Shown here: piece by piece, positions 26,230-35,750 of the stretch | How the letters are laid out: every line of letters starts with the position of its first letter | Numbering within the stretch: the first letter of the stretch is position 1 | NCBI GenBank assembly: GCA_030429205.1 | Contig: JAUICZ010000001.1 | Span: forward strand, 2,276,216-2,340,215 | Direction: 5' to 3' | From: Bacteroidia bacterium | GTDB lineage: Bacteria > Bacteroidota > Bacteroidia > Chitinophagales > Chitinophagaceae | DNA: 64,000 nt | The notes under the pieces: generated by a model | Databases searched by the model: none | Seen by the model: only the letters and a program-made list of their open reading frames with translations | What the model was told of the DNA's origin: nothing | Program-made: the position numbers and the translations under genes

Positions 26230-27567
26230 CTAATATACTTGAATAGTGTTTGCCTTCCGTTGTTGCCAAAGCTCAAAACATAAAAAAGCAAATACACAGG
26301 TATATTCGATAAATACCACCCAGTAGTTTTCTTTATATGGTACAGTATGGTAGGTGATATATGTAAATCCTATTAACGCAGTCCACAGTATGGCAAAACG
26401 ATATTGGGTAAAAATGCTCAAAACCAGCAACAGGCTTATGTACCAGGGATGTACAACAAGGGCTAATGCATAATAAATGAACAATGCATATACCGAAGTA
26501 TGAATAAGTTGCACTTCAGTATGAATCTTTGATTTGATTAGCAGAACCAATAAGCCTGCAATAAATACTAACGGCAACACTTTGCCTGCTATATCAATAA
26601 TATCGTACCCTTTAGCAGCAAAACCAATAGTCCTGATGATATAGAAAATACTTGCATTGAATTCAAAATGCTGAAAGTACAGTTCCACACTGTCATACAT
26701 ATTCAGCACCATATCATAACTATAGAAAGGTAGAAAAGCCGCTGCTATAGTTACAATACAAATAATGCTGAAAACAATAAACTGCTTAATGCTTAATCGT
26801 TTTAAAAGTAGTGGCAGTAATACCAACGGTATCAGCTTAGTACTTACTGATAAGGCAAATGGAATAGCCGCCAACAGGTGCTTTTTCTTTACTAAAAGGT
26901 AGAAGAATAAAAGCAGAAAAAATATCAATATACCTTCAAAGTGTAGGTTGCCTGTCAGTTCTATAATTACAAGTGGGTTCAACACATACAGCAATACTTT
27001 GCCAATGGGTAGCTTAAAATGCTGCAGTAGTTTTATGATGAGAAAACAACTGCTTACTTCTGCCAGAATGATTATAGTACGGATGAAGATGATGCTTCCT
27101 GTAATATTATCGGGGAACAGGTAACATGCTGCGCCGGAAATGTATTGTGTAACAGAGGGGTAAACAGAGTAGTAGTTCTGTGAGTTTAAGCCCTCATATA
27201 GTTCAGGAGTTAAATTGCAGGATGCTAATATATCTTTGGGTACTTCTGACGGTAAATACATAAACGGGTTATAACCATGAGCGGTTAATCGACCATCCCA
27301 TATAAAACGGAAATAGTCGTCAGAAAGGTTAGGTACTGTGCTTATAAAGCAAAGCCTGAAAATAATACCAATAGATAATAATAGGTATATATGATTTTCC
27401 TGCCAGCTTTTACTGATGATAAAAAAATACCCAACGAAGAGCAAACTCCATGTGCTTAATAGATATATGCTGTCAGTACGCTCTATATAATACCCGATGA
27501 ATATATAAAGCACTGTGGATAGTACTGCCCATATGAGAATTGTGATATGGTTTTTGTCGATCGGCAA
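26230..27567 (-). CDS. GT-C type polytopic glycosyltransferase
   Basis: 445 residues with ten or more transmembrane helices and, in the first external loop, the GT-C acidic signature LSDDYFRFIWDGRLTAHGYNPF (about 80-100). Members of this fold use lipid-linked sugar donors in the periplasm, and homologues are often annotated as mannosyltransferases. Located between the TIGR04283-type transferase (9-base gap) and a dolichyl-phosphate-sugar-synthase-like gene (12-base gap), which could supply its polyprenyl-phosphate sugar donor. Acceptor unknown. Confidence 0.8.
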   Translation of the reverse strand: MPIDKNHITILIWAVLSTVLYIFIGYYIERTDSIYLLSTWSLLFVGYFFIISKSWQENHIYLLLSIGIIFRLCFISTVPNLSDDYFRFIWDGRLTAHGYNPFMYLPSEVPKDILASCNLTPELYEGLNSQNYYSVYPSVTQYISGAACYLFPDNITGSIIFIRTIIILAEVSSCFLIIKLLQHFKLPIGKVLLYVLNPLVIIELTGNLHFEGILIFFLLLFFYLLVKKKHLLAAIPFALSVSTKLIPLVLLPLLLKRLSIKQFIVFSIICIVTIAAAFLPFYSYDMVLNMYDSVELYFQHFEFNASIFYIIRTIGFAAKGYDIIDIAGKVLPLVFIAGLLVLLIKSKIHTEVQLIHTSVYALFIYYALALVVHPWYISLLLVLSIFTQYRFAILWTALIGFTYITYHTVPYKENYWVVFIEYTCVFAFLCFELWQQRKANTIQVY

Positions 27568-27579
27568 TTCGATTGGTAG

Positions 27580-28278
27580 TTACCTATATTTAAAAATAGT
27601 AGTAATGATCTTATACCCTGCAAGAACTGTGCCTTTTACGGTGCCGCTTATTTTAGAAAAACCAATACGCTTGCGATAATTAACTGCAACTTCTGTGGTT
27701 TTCATTTTCATCTTTGCTGCTTTTAGTTGCATTTCAACAGTCCAGCCATAGGTTCTGTCTTTCATATCCAGCTTTATCAGTGCATCCCATTTAATGGCAC
27801 GGAAGGGCCCCAGGTCTGTATACATTACTCCGTATAAGATACGAAGTAACCTTGTGGCCAGCCAGTTCCCGAATACCTGTTGCGGTGTCATAGACCCTCT
27901 CTGTTTTTTACCCAATGCACGAGATCCGATCACTATATCATAATCCTGCTCAAGAATAGGTTGCACCAGTTGTACCATCTCCTCGGGGTAGTCTGAATAG
28001 TCGGCATCAATAAAGACGATAATGTCCGGCTGTTGCTGCATGGCTTTTACATAGCTGATCCCTTTTAAGCAGGCATTGCCATAACCTTGTGTAGGTTCGT
28101 CTAAAACAGTAGCACCAGCTTCTTCTGCTTTTTCTTTAGTGGCATCGTTCGAGTTGTTATTAACCACCACTATCTCGGCAACCAAGTCTTTAGGGATCTC
28201 TCTAATAACATTACCCACTGCATTTTCTTCGTTAAATGCGGGGATGATGACTACTATCTTTTTGTTGTTATTGCGCAC
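27580..28278 (-). CDS. Polyprenyl-phosphate sugar synthase-like GT2
   Basis: 232-residue family 2 glycosyltransferase resembling dolichyl-phosphate mannose/glucose synthases: VVIIPAFNEENAVG, VNNNSNDAT, DADYSDYPEEM as the donor and metal motif, then GSRALG and a conserved DLGPFRAI. No transmembrane domain is present. It overlaps the upstream cellulose-synthase-like gene by 11 bases. It would charge a polyprenyl phosphate with a hexose for the adjacent GT-C enzyme; sugar identity cannot be told. Confidence 0.85.
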   Translation of the reverse strand: MRNNNKKIVVIIPAFNEENAVGNVIREIPKDLVAEIVVVNNNSNDATKEKAEEAGATVLDEPTQGYGNACLKGISYVKAMQQQPDIIVFIDADYSDYPEEMVQLVQPILEQDYDIVIGSRALGKKQRGSMTPQQVFGNWLATRLLRILYGVMYTDLGPFRAIKWDALIKLDMKDRTYGWTVEMQLKAAKMKMKTTEVAVNYRKRIGFSKISGTVKGTVLAGYKIITTIFKYR

Positions 28279-29755
28279 TGCTGATATTTACTTCCGCTCT
28301 GTGAAAAATGGTGTAATAGCTCACCAGGCCAAAACCGTAGGTCAGCATTAAGTGGAAGGGTAGCATAGTAAAGTCTAATGTTTTAAATGCAAAGTAGATG
28401 CCGTATGAGAAATATACAACCATCAATAGCTCTGCTATGGATAGGATAGTGATATTATTCTTTATATAAACGTTCTCGCTTAAATGCTCGCTGAATTTTG
28501 GTGTACGTATAAATGGTGTTTTACGCCCAATATAACCTTCTATAACGGCTACTGCATTGTGCAAAGACATACCCATTGATACGGATAGGAATAGTGGTAA
28601 CGCCTTCAGGTAATTGTTCCAGAATTCTTTACGGTTATTGATTTGCCCCTTGTTGACGATATAGAATATCCATGCTACTATAATGAAACTGAGTAAGAAT
28701 ACACTCAACATCATATACAGGTTTCGGTACTCAGGGAACATTTGTTTGAAGTGGAGTAGCGGTATGCTGCATATAGCAGAAATGAATACTGCAATAAATA
28801 CAGAAGAGTTCAATAAATGAAAAGCTCCCTGCCATTTTACTTTCAATGGTTGCTTGGAGCGTAGTAATTGACCACCGAGTTTCTTAGCTGTTTCAGCAGC
28901 GCCTTTGTTCCAGCGGTATTGTTGCGATTTCATAGCACTCATTACGGGTGGTAGTTCTGCCGGTGCCATTGCATCTTCTATATAAATGAATTGCCAGCCT
29001 TTCATCTGTGCACGATAGCTCAGGTCCAGGTCTTCTGTAAGTGTGTCTGCCTGCCAGTTGCCCGCATCGGTAATGCAGTCTTTACGCCAAACACCTGCTG
29101 TACCATTAAAATTGATAAAACATCCGGATGTATTGCGTCCGATCTGCTCCACACTAAAATGGGCGTCAATAGCAAATGCCTGTGCTTTGGTGAGTACAGA
29201 ATAGTCTCGGTTTAAATGTCCCCATTTAACTTGAACCATACCAACATTATCTGCTTTGAACTGCGGAATAGTTTTCTGCAAAAAATCAGTCTGCGGCACA
29301 AAGTCTGCATCGAACACTGCAATGAATGTTCCTTTTGCAGTAGCAAGCCCTTTTTTTAAGGCTCCTGCTTTGTATCCTGTTCTCTGCTCTCTGCGTATCT
29401 GTTTTATGTCAAAACCTTTAGCTCGCCATTCATCAACCTTCTTGTTGACAATATTCACGGTTTCATCAGTAGAGTCGTCCAGTACTTGTATCTCGAGTTT
29501 GTCTTTAGGATAAGAGATGTTGGCTACAGCATCTATCAGGCGTTCTACTACATACTGCTCATTGTATATAGGTAGTTGTATAGTTACAAGCGGGTAGTCT
29601 TCTAATATTGAATTAGATTTTGATATCCCTTTTTTCTTTGCTTTAAGAAAAGTAAATGCCAGATAGGCCTGCGAAATACTGTACATGAAGATGAACAGCA
29701 ATGCAAGAATGTAGATGACCAGTACTGTTATAATGATGCCTTCCGTAAAATTCAA
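28268..29755 (-). CDS. Membrane GT2, cellulose-synthase-like
   Basis: 495 residues. An N-terminal helix (about 7-30) precedes a cytosolic GT2 domain with DDSTDET, DADF and the processive-enzyme motif QQYRWNKG, followed by four C-terminal transmembrane helices. This is the layout of glucomannan synthase or CESA-like and sphingolipid glucosyltransferases. It probably polymerises or transfers a hexose onto a lipid at the inner membrane. Lies six bases downstream of the Fe-S protein gene in the nine-gene operon. Confidence 0.87.
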   Translation of the reverse strand: MNFTEGIIITVLVIYILALLFIFMYSISQAYLAFTFLKAKKKGISKSNSILEDYPLVTIQLPIYNEQYVVERLIDAVANISYPKDKLEIQVLDDSTDETVNIVNKKVDEWRAKGFDIKQIRREQRTGYKAGALKKGLATAKGTFIAVFDADFVPQTDFLQKTIPQFKADNVGMVQVKWGHLNRDYSVLTKAQAFAIDAHFSVEQIGRNTSGCFINFNGTAGVWRKDCITDAGNWQADTLTEDLDLSYRAQMKGWQFIYIEDAMAPAELPPVMSAMKSQQYRWNKGAAETAKKLGGQLLRSKQPLKVKWQGAFHLLNSSVFIAVFISAICSIPLLHFKQMFPEYRNLYMMLSVFLLSFIIVAWIFYIVNKGQINNRKEFWNNYLKALPLFLSVSMGMSLHNAVAVIEGYIGRKTPFIRTPKFSEHLSENVYIKNNITILSIAELLMVVYFSYGIYFAFKTLDFTMLPFHLMLTYGFGLVSYYTIFHRAEVNISSAQ

Positions 29756-29761
29756 TTTCTA

Positions 29762-31156
29762 CTAATTATTAACCTTAATACCATCGTTACCTATTTGTAT
29801 CGGGTTTTCGTTGATGCGCCCTTCTTCCGGACCATTTTCTAACTTCAATACACCCCTGGGGCATACTGCTGAGCAAATGCCACAACCCACACACGATGAA
29901 CGAACGATATTTTGTCCACGCTGTGCGTACCAGCGTACATCAATACCTTGTTCGCAATAGGTAGAACAGTTGCCGCAAGATATACATTGTCCGCCATTTG
30001 TGGTGATACGAAACTTTGATTTAAACCTTTGGAAAATACCCATATATGCTGCCAATGGGCAACCAAACCTGCACCAAACCCTGTTGCCCATCAAAGGGTA
30101 AAAGCCTACACCTATAATGCCGGAGAATATAGCACCTATTAAAAAGCCATAGGGCCTGCTAAAATATTTATAAGTATCTAAACCTAGAAACTTGCCTGTG
30201 CCTGATAAATAACCATATAGAACTGCAATAGTCATGATGGTGACAAATACCAAAACAGCATGTATCAGGTAACGCTCAATTTTCCATGCACTCACTTTTT
30301 TTGATGATAAGTGACGGTAGGGGTCGCCTGCTGTTTCTGCCAGTCCGCCACAACCACATACCCAACTACAATACCACCTTTTACCAAAGAAGTAAGACAG
30401 GAATGGCGTGATGACTGTGAACATGCCTATTCCCCATATCAGGTAAGACATGCCCAGTGCTCCGTTTGCTCTCATGGCATCCAGGCTCCAGTCTTCAAAA
30501 AAGTAATAGTTGAGGGGCCAGAAGTATTTAATATCTTTGTTATAGTATGCTGCTTCTGTATTCAGCCCGTTGAGTATTTCAGGTATCAGGTAGGCCAGGA
30601 ATAGTTGAGATATCATCACTACTACAGTGCGTATCAACTGGTATCTATTATGCCTGTACTTCAACATAAACTTGATGCCTAGAGTAAGAATAGCTACTGT
30701 ATACAGTGTTCCATATACAAACCACTGAGAGGCAGGCTTGCCACTGAAGAACTTACTTAGCGGGTCGAACAGAGCAACAATACCTTTATTACTCGCTCCA
30801 TCACTTCCTAACCCCAGATATTCAGGATACCAATAGAGTTGTACATAGAAAGCCGTTAATATAATGCCCGCTATCCATCCCAATGCACCGCGATTGGTCA
30901 TAGAGTTGAACCATACACCATTGTTTTTGATACCTGCAGGTTGCGTTAAGTAGGTACGCACTGCATAGATAACAGTACCGATGAATATACCTCCCAGCGA
31001 TAACCAAAGCATCAACCCACTATCTGGTAATTCTATTTGTGCTATTGCTAAAAAGAGTATCAGCACGCCAATACCTGCAATTGCCAACCCCAGTTTTTGT
31101 ACCGCATCTGTTTTGTTGGGGTGCGGTTGTGCTATTGAAAAATCAGTATCAGGCAT
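29762..31156 (-). CDS. Membrane 4Fe-4S protein (NapH/NosR/CcoG-like)
   Basis: 464 residues with about six transmembrane segments, CxxxCP-type cysteines at membrane edges (WVCGCGG, WCRFGCPLAAYMG) and two C-terminal 4Fe-4S clusters (CISCGNCSTYCEQG and CVGCGICSAVCPRG). Proteins of this layout move electrons between quinol and periplasmic or cytoplasmic partners. The start overlaps the end of the FAD oxidoreductase gene by eight bases, so the pair probably forms an electron-transfer unit. Its electron acceptor is unknown; reduction of pentavalent arsenic species would be one idea but is unproven. Confidence 0.85.
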   Translation of the reverse strand: MPDTDFSIAQPHPNKTDAVQKLGLAIAGIGVLILFLAIAQIELPDSGLMLWLSLGGIFIGTVIYAVRTYLTQPAGIKNNGVWFNSMTNRGALGWIAGIILTAFYVQLYWYPEYLGLGSDGASNKGIVALFDPLSKFFSGKPASQWFVYGTLYTVAILTLGIKFMLKYRHNRYQLIRTVVVMISQLFLAYLIPEILNGLNTEAAYYNKDIKYFWPLNYYFFEDWSLDAMRANGALGMSYLIWGIGMFTVITPFLSYFFGKRWYCSWVCGCGGLAETAGDPYRHLSSKKVSAWKIERYLIHAVLVFVTIMTIAVLYGYLSGTGKFLGLDTYKYFSRPYGFLIGAIFSGIIGVGFYPLMGNRVWCRFGCPLAAYMGIFQRFKSKFRITTNGGQCISCGNCSTYCEQGIDVRWYAQRGQNIVRSSCVGCGICSAVCPRGVLKLENGPEEGRINENPIQIGNDGIKVNN

Positions 31157-32501
31157 TTTGCAATTTTTTCAGGTTGTTCAATATCCTTTTCCAACTTTTC
31201 TTTTTAGGTGCCAGGTTGGTACCATATTGCTGGTTGTATGCGTTAATGATATCCAGCTCGTAATGTTTATAAAATTCAGGGTCGAAGTTAGCGTCTGGTA
31301 GGTGTACCAGTACCTCTTCAACAGATGTTCCTTTTTTTAGCCATGTGTCAAATAGCTCATGCCTTAATCTTAACCCAAATACATTTAAACCGATCAGCTT
31401 TTTTGAGGCCTTATCAAAGTTTGCTCTTAAGGCTATTTTACTTGTAGTGTCCTCCCAGTAAAATACTTCGTGATTTGGGGCGGGGTCTGCCGGTATCATC
31501 CCGTAGTTCTGGTACTCTATATCAAAGAATTTAGCTGAGTTGAACCATGGTCCCGGCTTATATGCTGTTTTAGTACCGCAGATTGTTTGTGCTAATGTCT
31601 GCCCGTGCATCCGTCCTGTATACCAAACTTGTTCTAAAGGTCTTCTCCCTTCAACAGGTGTGTTAAACTCTGCGCAATCACCTATAGCGTATACATCTGC
31701 TGTGTTTGTTTCAAAATATTCGTTGATGAGTATCCCCCTGTTAGTTTCGATCTTGCTATCCTTCAAGAAGCTAATATTGGGACTAACACCTGCCGTAATA
31801 CCTACAAACCGGCAGGGGATCTCTTTTCCGTCTTTGGTGATAACAGATTTTACAGCACCTGTACCATCATCCACTATTTTATCCAACTCGGTATTCATCA
31901 GTAGTTCTACATGGTGCTCTTTTATATGCCGTTCTATAAGTTTCGCTTCCTGTTCTGCTAATACATTGCGCCAGAAACCACCTTCTCGTACCAGGAAGGT
32001 TACATCGATGTTTCTTGAACGTAACATCTCTGCCATTTCAATACCTATCAGTCCGCCACCAACAATTACAGCATGTTGTACGTTGGTGGTGTTATTTTCC
32101 ATTTCCTGCAGGTCTTGAAAACTATACAGGCCTTGTACGCCTTTCAGGTCTTGCCCTTCCCAGCCAAAGAAGTTTGATTTTGAGCCACAGGCCAGTATCA
32201 GTTTATCATAGTTTAGGTTAATGTCATCTTCAAAGAGTAGAGATTTATTATCCGTGTCAACTTTAGTAACATATTTATGAATGAGCTCAATCCCGTTTTT
32301 CTTCCAAAAACTATCTTCATAAGGTTTGGTATGCTCAAACTTCATATGCCCCATGTAGATGTACATCAGTGCCGTACGCGAGAAAAAATGACTGGTCTCT
32401 CCGCTGATGATGCTGATCTTTACATCGCTGTTCTGCTTACGAATGTATCGTGCACAGGTAACACCTGAAATCCCATTTCCTATGATCGCTATATGTTGCA
32501 T
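31149..32501 (-). CDS. FAD/NAD(P)-dependent oxidoreductase
   Basis: 450 residues, pyridine nucleotide-disulfide oxidoreductase fold: N-terminal FAD loop GNGISGVTCARYI, central NAD(P) loop VIVGGGLIGIEMAE, and the second FAD motif VYAIGDCAEF. Sequence features resemble nitrite-reductase/NADH-rubredoxin reductase-like enzymes; a C-terminal extension (380-450) is specific to this group. No CxxxxC redox disulfide is seen, so it is likely an NAD(P)H dehydrogenase passing electrons to another protein. Three bases separate it from the DUF547 gene and eight bases overlap the Fe-S protein gene. Confidence 0.85.
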   Translation of the reverse strand: MQHIAIIGNGISGVTCARYIRKQNSDVKISIISGETSHFFSRTALMYIYMGHMKFEHTKPYEDSFWKKNGIELIHKYVTKVDTDNKSLLFEDDINLNYDKLILACGSKSNFFGWEGQDLKGVQGLYSFQDLQEMENNTTNVQHAVIVGGGLIGIEMAEMLRSRNIDVTFLVREGGFWRNVLAEQEAKLIERHIKEHHVELLMNTELDKIVDDGTGAVKSVITKDGKEIPCRFVGITAGVSPNISFLKDSKIETNRGILINEYFETNTADVYAIGDCAEFNTPVEGRRPLEQVWYTGRMHGQTLAQTICGTKTAYKPGPWFNSAKFFDIEYQNYGMIPADPAPNHEVFYWEDTTSKIALRANFDKASKKLIGLNVFGLRLRHELFDTWLKKGTSVEEVLVHLPDANFDPEFYKHYELDIINAYNQQYGTNLAPKKKSWKRILNNLKKLQNA

Positions 32502-32504
32502 TTG

Positions 32505-33260
32505 TTATTTCTGTTCGTTCAACGACCAGTTGTAGTCTTTATACTCAATGTCTGCACCTTCATTGATCTTAACAGGAGCATATTTATTAAGGTACTCAAT
32601 TAAACTGCTATTCTTAGTAAAATCTCCTTTGTACCAGGTGAAGTATTTAGAAAGCTCCAATTTACTTGGCGTGATCTCGTTTTTATTCTTATTAGCTAAA
32701 AAGTGTTTCGCTTGCTCTATTAGTTGTTTATCCAACTTGTCTGCTGTATATGCTTCATTTAGCAAACGAGGGCAGGAATATGAGGCACAAACTATGGCAA
32801 AATGTATACGCGGGTCATTAAACTCTTTGCGTAATATTTTATGCTCTATCTGGTCGAGCTTCATTTCTTCGCCACCTATTTTAAAGAACTTGTGTTGCCA
32901 TGGGGTATTCACAAAAGGGATCTGTATACTACTGCCAATGTCTTTAATGCTTTTAACAGGGTAGTGGTCTGTAATGAGTTTTACAGTAAAGGCATTGTAG
33001 GCATTTATCCAATAAGCCATTTTCTGCTCTTTGGTCCATTTGGGTCCCGGAGGATGACTGCTTAACAAGTCCAGGTATTGCTGAAATTTATCTTTATCCT
33101 TTATGATGCCTTTATAGTCCACAAAACCATCTTTATCTACATGCTTTTGCAGCAGGTTGTTCCATATATCATGCGATGGTGGTTGTGCAGATGAGCCTGC
33201 AGGTATGGTATTACATGCAGCAAAAAATATCAGCCCGAAGGCCACCATTAACTTCTTCAT
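32505..33260 (-). CDS. DUF547 lipoprotein
   Basis: 251 residues from the ATG at 33260 (an in-frame ATG at 33275 is also possible). A lipoprotein signal ends in FFAAC. The DUF547 pattern is clear: KMAYWINAYNAFTVKLI, the central PFVNTPWQ.KFFKI, DQIEHKILR and HFAIVCASYSCPRL with conserved His and Cys residues. The family function is unknown; a thiol- or metal-dependent enzyme has been suggested from the invariant His and Cys. It is the first gene of the nine-gene operon. A -7-like TATGTTTG lies at 33335-33342 on the minus strand but lacks a good -33 partner. Confidence 0.87.
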   Translation of the reverse strand: MKKLMVAFGLIFFAACNTIPAGSSAQPPSHDIWNNLLQKHVDKDGFVDYKGIIKDKDKFQQYLDLLSSHPPGPKWTKEQKMAYWINAYNAFTVKLITDHYPVKSIKDIGSSIQIPFVNTPWQHKFFKIGGEEMKLDQIEHKILRKEFNDPRIHFAIVCASYSCPRLLNEAYTADKLDKQLIEQAKHFLANKNKNEITPSKLELSKYFTWYKGDFTKNSSLIEYLNKYAPVKINEGADIEYKDYNWSLNEQK

Positions 33261-33421
33261 GATCTTACTATTCATATAGATTTCAGTATGACGTTTTTAA
33301 CCGATTGTCCTTACGAAAAACAGTTGTTTATAATCAAACATATGTTCGAAGCTAATGTTTAGTTGGTTGTTAATTAATTTTTAAAATACCATGTTTCTGA
33401 AAAAATGTGTATATTCTGTGC

Positions 33422-33457
33422 CCTGTTATTGCGTATTCTTGTAGTAACAGGATTTTT
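33422..33457 (+). terminator. Hairpin with T-run in SulP leader
   Basis: Stem CCTGTTA / TAACAGG with additional weak pairing inside a 16-base loop, followed by ATTTTT, ending 23 bases before the SulP start codon. It could be a terminator of an upstream transcript or an attenuator in the SulP mRNA leader. Confidence 0.4.
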
Positions 33458-33480
33458 ATAAATACACCACTTAACACTAT

Positions 33481-35712
33481 ATGTCAACACTCTCGACACC
33501 AAAGGATTGGTTTGCCGGTTTGGCAGAAAACTGGAGAAGCGATCTGGTTGCGGCACTCAGTGTGTCGCTGGTAGCATTACCATTGGCATTAGGTATTGCT
33601 ATTGCCGCTGGCGCACCTCCTATGTCAGGGGTATTATCGGCAGTAATAGGCGGTATTGTGACTACTTTTTTAAGAAGCAGTCATGTAGCCATTAATGGTC
33701 CGGCCAACTCGCTGATCGCATTGGTACTTGTGGCGATAGGACTATTAGACGATGGCACAGGGCATACATTCAGTTATGTATTGGCAGCATTTGTAGTATC
33801 GGGTGCTATACAGGTGGTACTTGGTTTATTTAAACTGGGGCGTATAGCAGAAGTGATACCTTCTTCGGTACTCAACGGAATACTGGCAGCTATAGGTATT
33901 ATCATTGTAGCTAAGCAAATGCACGTGGCTATGGGTACAACATCCGATGCCCCAAATATGGCCGGAGTGTTTATAGATGTGTTTAGGAAAATGCCGGAGA
34001 CAAACCCATTCATAGCCATTATTTCCATTTTAGGATTACTGCTCCTCATCTTCCATGCGCGCATTAGCTATAAGCTATTCCACTTTTTGCCTGCGCCCAT
34101 GTGGGTGTTGATATTGGCTATTCCTTTTGTTTTCGGGTTTAACTTCTTTGAAGAGCACCAGATGTCTTTATTTGGTAAAGGCTATACCATTGGGCCGCAG
34201 CTATTGGTACATATACCTGATAATATAATGGATGGTATCAGGTTCCCTAATTATTCCGTATTAACCAGAGGCTCTTTTTGGTTGGTGGTTATATCTATCA
34301 CGTTGATCACCACTGTTGAGACACTGGCAAGTACAAAAGCCATAGATAAACTGGACCCATATAAACGTAAAACCAATTTAAATAGGGATCTTACTGCTGT
34401 GGGGTTGAGTACCATAGTTTCTGCGTTGGTAGGCGGACTGCCTATCGTAACGGTGATTGTACGTAGTACCGTAAACGTACACAATAATGGTAAAACCCGT
34501 TGGGCAAACTTTTTTCATGGCGTTTTATTATTAGTGTTCATAGTATTGCTGGCTCCAGTAATTCAAATGGTGCCATTGGCTGCACTTGCTGTGATACTAG
34601 TATTTAGCGGTTTTAAACTTACAGCCCCGAGGGTATACTCGCATACATATGAGCAGGGCATGGAGCAGCTTTTATTCATGATCAGTACATTGATCATTAC
34701 ATTGTATACGAACCTGCTCTGGGGGGTGTTGGGCGGTATTGCATTTACATTGCTGATACATATACTTTTAGCAAGGGTTCCTGTAACTGTGTTCTTTAGT
34801 ATGGTGTTCAAACCGGGTAACAGGCTGGTAGAAAAGAAAGACGGTAGCTTTGAGCTGAAAGTAAAAGGGGTGGCCAACTTCTTAACTATACTCCGTTTGA
34901 ATAAATTATTAGATAAAGTGCCTGATGGTGCTAACCTGAAAATAAATATTTCTACTGCCCGCCTTGTTGATTTAACTGTGCTGGAGAGTTTAGACGATTT
35001 TAAACGTTCACACAGGTTAACAGGTGGTAGGGTAAATATCACAGGTACAGAACATCATGTGGCATCTACCAATCATAGGTTTGCTTTAAAAAGTCAGGCT
35101 ACACCAATGCCTACAAAACTATCTGCACGTCAACATGACATGAAAAAGCTGGCTACAGATAATGATTGGACATACCGCCCCGATATGGATTGGGAAACAT
35201 ACAATCTTCAAACTTTCCACTTCTTTGATTCAAGGCCTATTGAATACAAGACCAATATTATATCGGGAGTGTACGATGGCGGTGTGACATGGGAGCTAAG
35301 TGATATTACATTTGATGAGGGGGCGTTACTGGCAACAGAAGTATATCATACTACTGTGCAGATCATAAAACTGCCGTTTACAGTACCTGAATTCACTTTG
35401 GAGGCAGAAGGAATCTTCGAGAAGATATTTGATAGGGTTAAATCTCTGCCTAAATACAGGGATATAGATTTTAAGTTGTTCCGTAAATTCTCTAACCAAT
35501 TCTTGCTGAAAGGTGAAGATGAGCAGGCAATTCGCAACTTTATGACACCTGAAATCATCAACTTTTTAGAGAACGAAGAAGTGTATCACATAGAATGCAA
35601 TGGTAAGATGTTACTTGTGTTCAAATCCTTACGTTTTGCCCGCATTAACGAGCTGGAAAATATGATCGGGTTTTCTGAGCGCTTAATGGGTAAACTTTTA
35701 GTTGAAGTGTAG
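33481..35712 (+). CDS. SulP-family anion transporter with extra C-terminal domain
   Basis: 743 residues. The first ~440 form the SulP transporter core (about twelve helices; PLALGIAIAAGAPPMSGVLSAVIGG near residue 35 and SALVGGLPIVTVIVRSTVN near 315). A STAS-like domain follows (about 455-530). The last ~150 residues (YDGGVTWELSD onward) form a separate soluble alpha/beta segment that is not part of the standard SulP layout. Homologues transport sulfate, bicarbonate or other anions; the substrate cannot be read here, and no carbonic anhydrase or sulfate-assimilation gene is adjacent. A hairpin in the leader may regulate it. Confidence 0.9.
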   Translation: MSTLSTPKDWFAGLAENWRSDLVAALSVSLVALPLALGIAIAAGAPPMSGVLSAVIGGIVTTFLRSSHVAINGPANSLIALVLVAIGLLDDGTGHTFSYVLAAFVVSGAIQVVLGLFKLGRIAEVIPSSVLNGILAAIGIIIVAKQMHVAMGTTSDAPNMAGVFIDVFRKMPETNPFIAIISILGLLLLIFHARISYKLFHFLPAPMWVLILAIPFVFGFNFFEEHQMSLFGKGYTIGPQLLVHIPDNIMDGIRFPNYSVLTRGSFWLVVISITLITTVETLASTKAIDKLDPYKRKTNLNRDLTAVGLSTIVSALVGGLPIVTVIVRSTVNVHNNGKTRWANFFHGVLLLVFIVLLAPVIQMVPLAALAVILVFSGFKLTAPRVYSHTYEQGMEQLLFMISTLIITLYTNLLWGVLGGIAFTLLIHILLARVPVTVFFSMVFKPGNRLVEKKDGSFELKVKGVANFLTILRLNKLLDKVPDGANLKINISTARLVDLTVLESLDDFKRSHRLTGGRVNITGTEHHVASTNHRFALKSQATPMPTKLSARQHDMKKLATDNDWTYRPDMDWETYNLQTFHFFDSRPIEYKTNIISGVYDGGVTWELSDITFDEGALLATEVYHTTVQIIKLPFTVPEFTLEAEGIFEKIFDRVKSLPKYRDIDFKLFRKFSNQFLLKGEDEQAIRNFMTPEIINFLENEEVYHIECNGKMLLVFKSLRFARINELENMIGFSERLMGKLLVEV

Positions 35713-35732
35713 GGATAAAAACGATAATTTTG
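35702..35732 (+). promoter_or_regulatory. Promoter of PLP-dependent enzyme gene
   Basis: TTG, 20 bases, then TAATTTTG: an exact match to the Bacteroidota consensus. It overlaps the last codons of the SulP gene, and transcription would begin near 35738, twelve or so bases before the ATG at 35751. Confidence 0.75.
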
Positions 35733-35750
35733 CGCCAAAATTTGCAGGAA

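Noticed and set aside
31540..32118. Antisense open frame of 192 codons opposite the FAD oxidoreductase
   Set aside because: Shadow of a clear gene with its FAD and NAD motifs; no homologue recognised and low-complexity composition.
34563..35042. Antisense open frame of 159 codons opposite the SulP gene
   Set aside because: Overlaps the transporter and STAS-like regions; no independent features or promoter.
35730..35750. Earlier TTG start for the PLP-dependent enzyme
   Set aside because: The codon is part of the -7 promoter box, upstream of the predicted transcription start.
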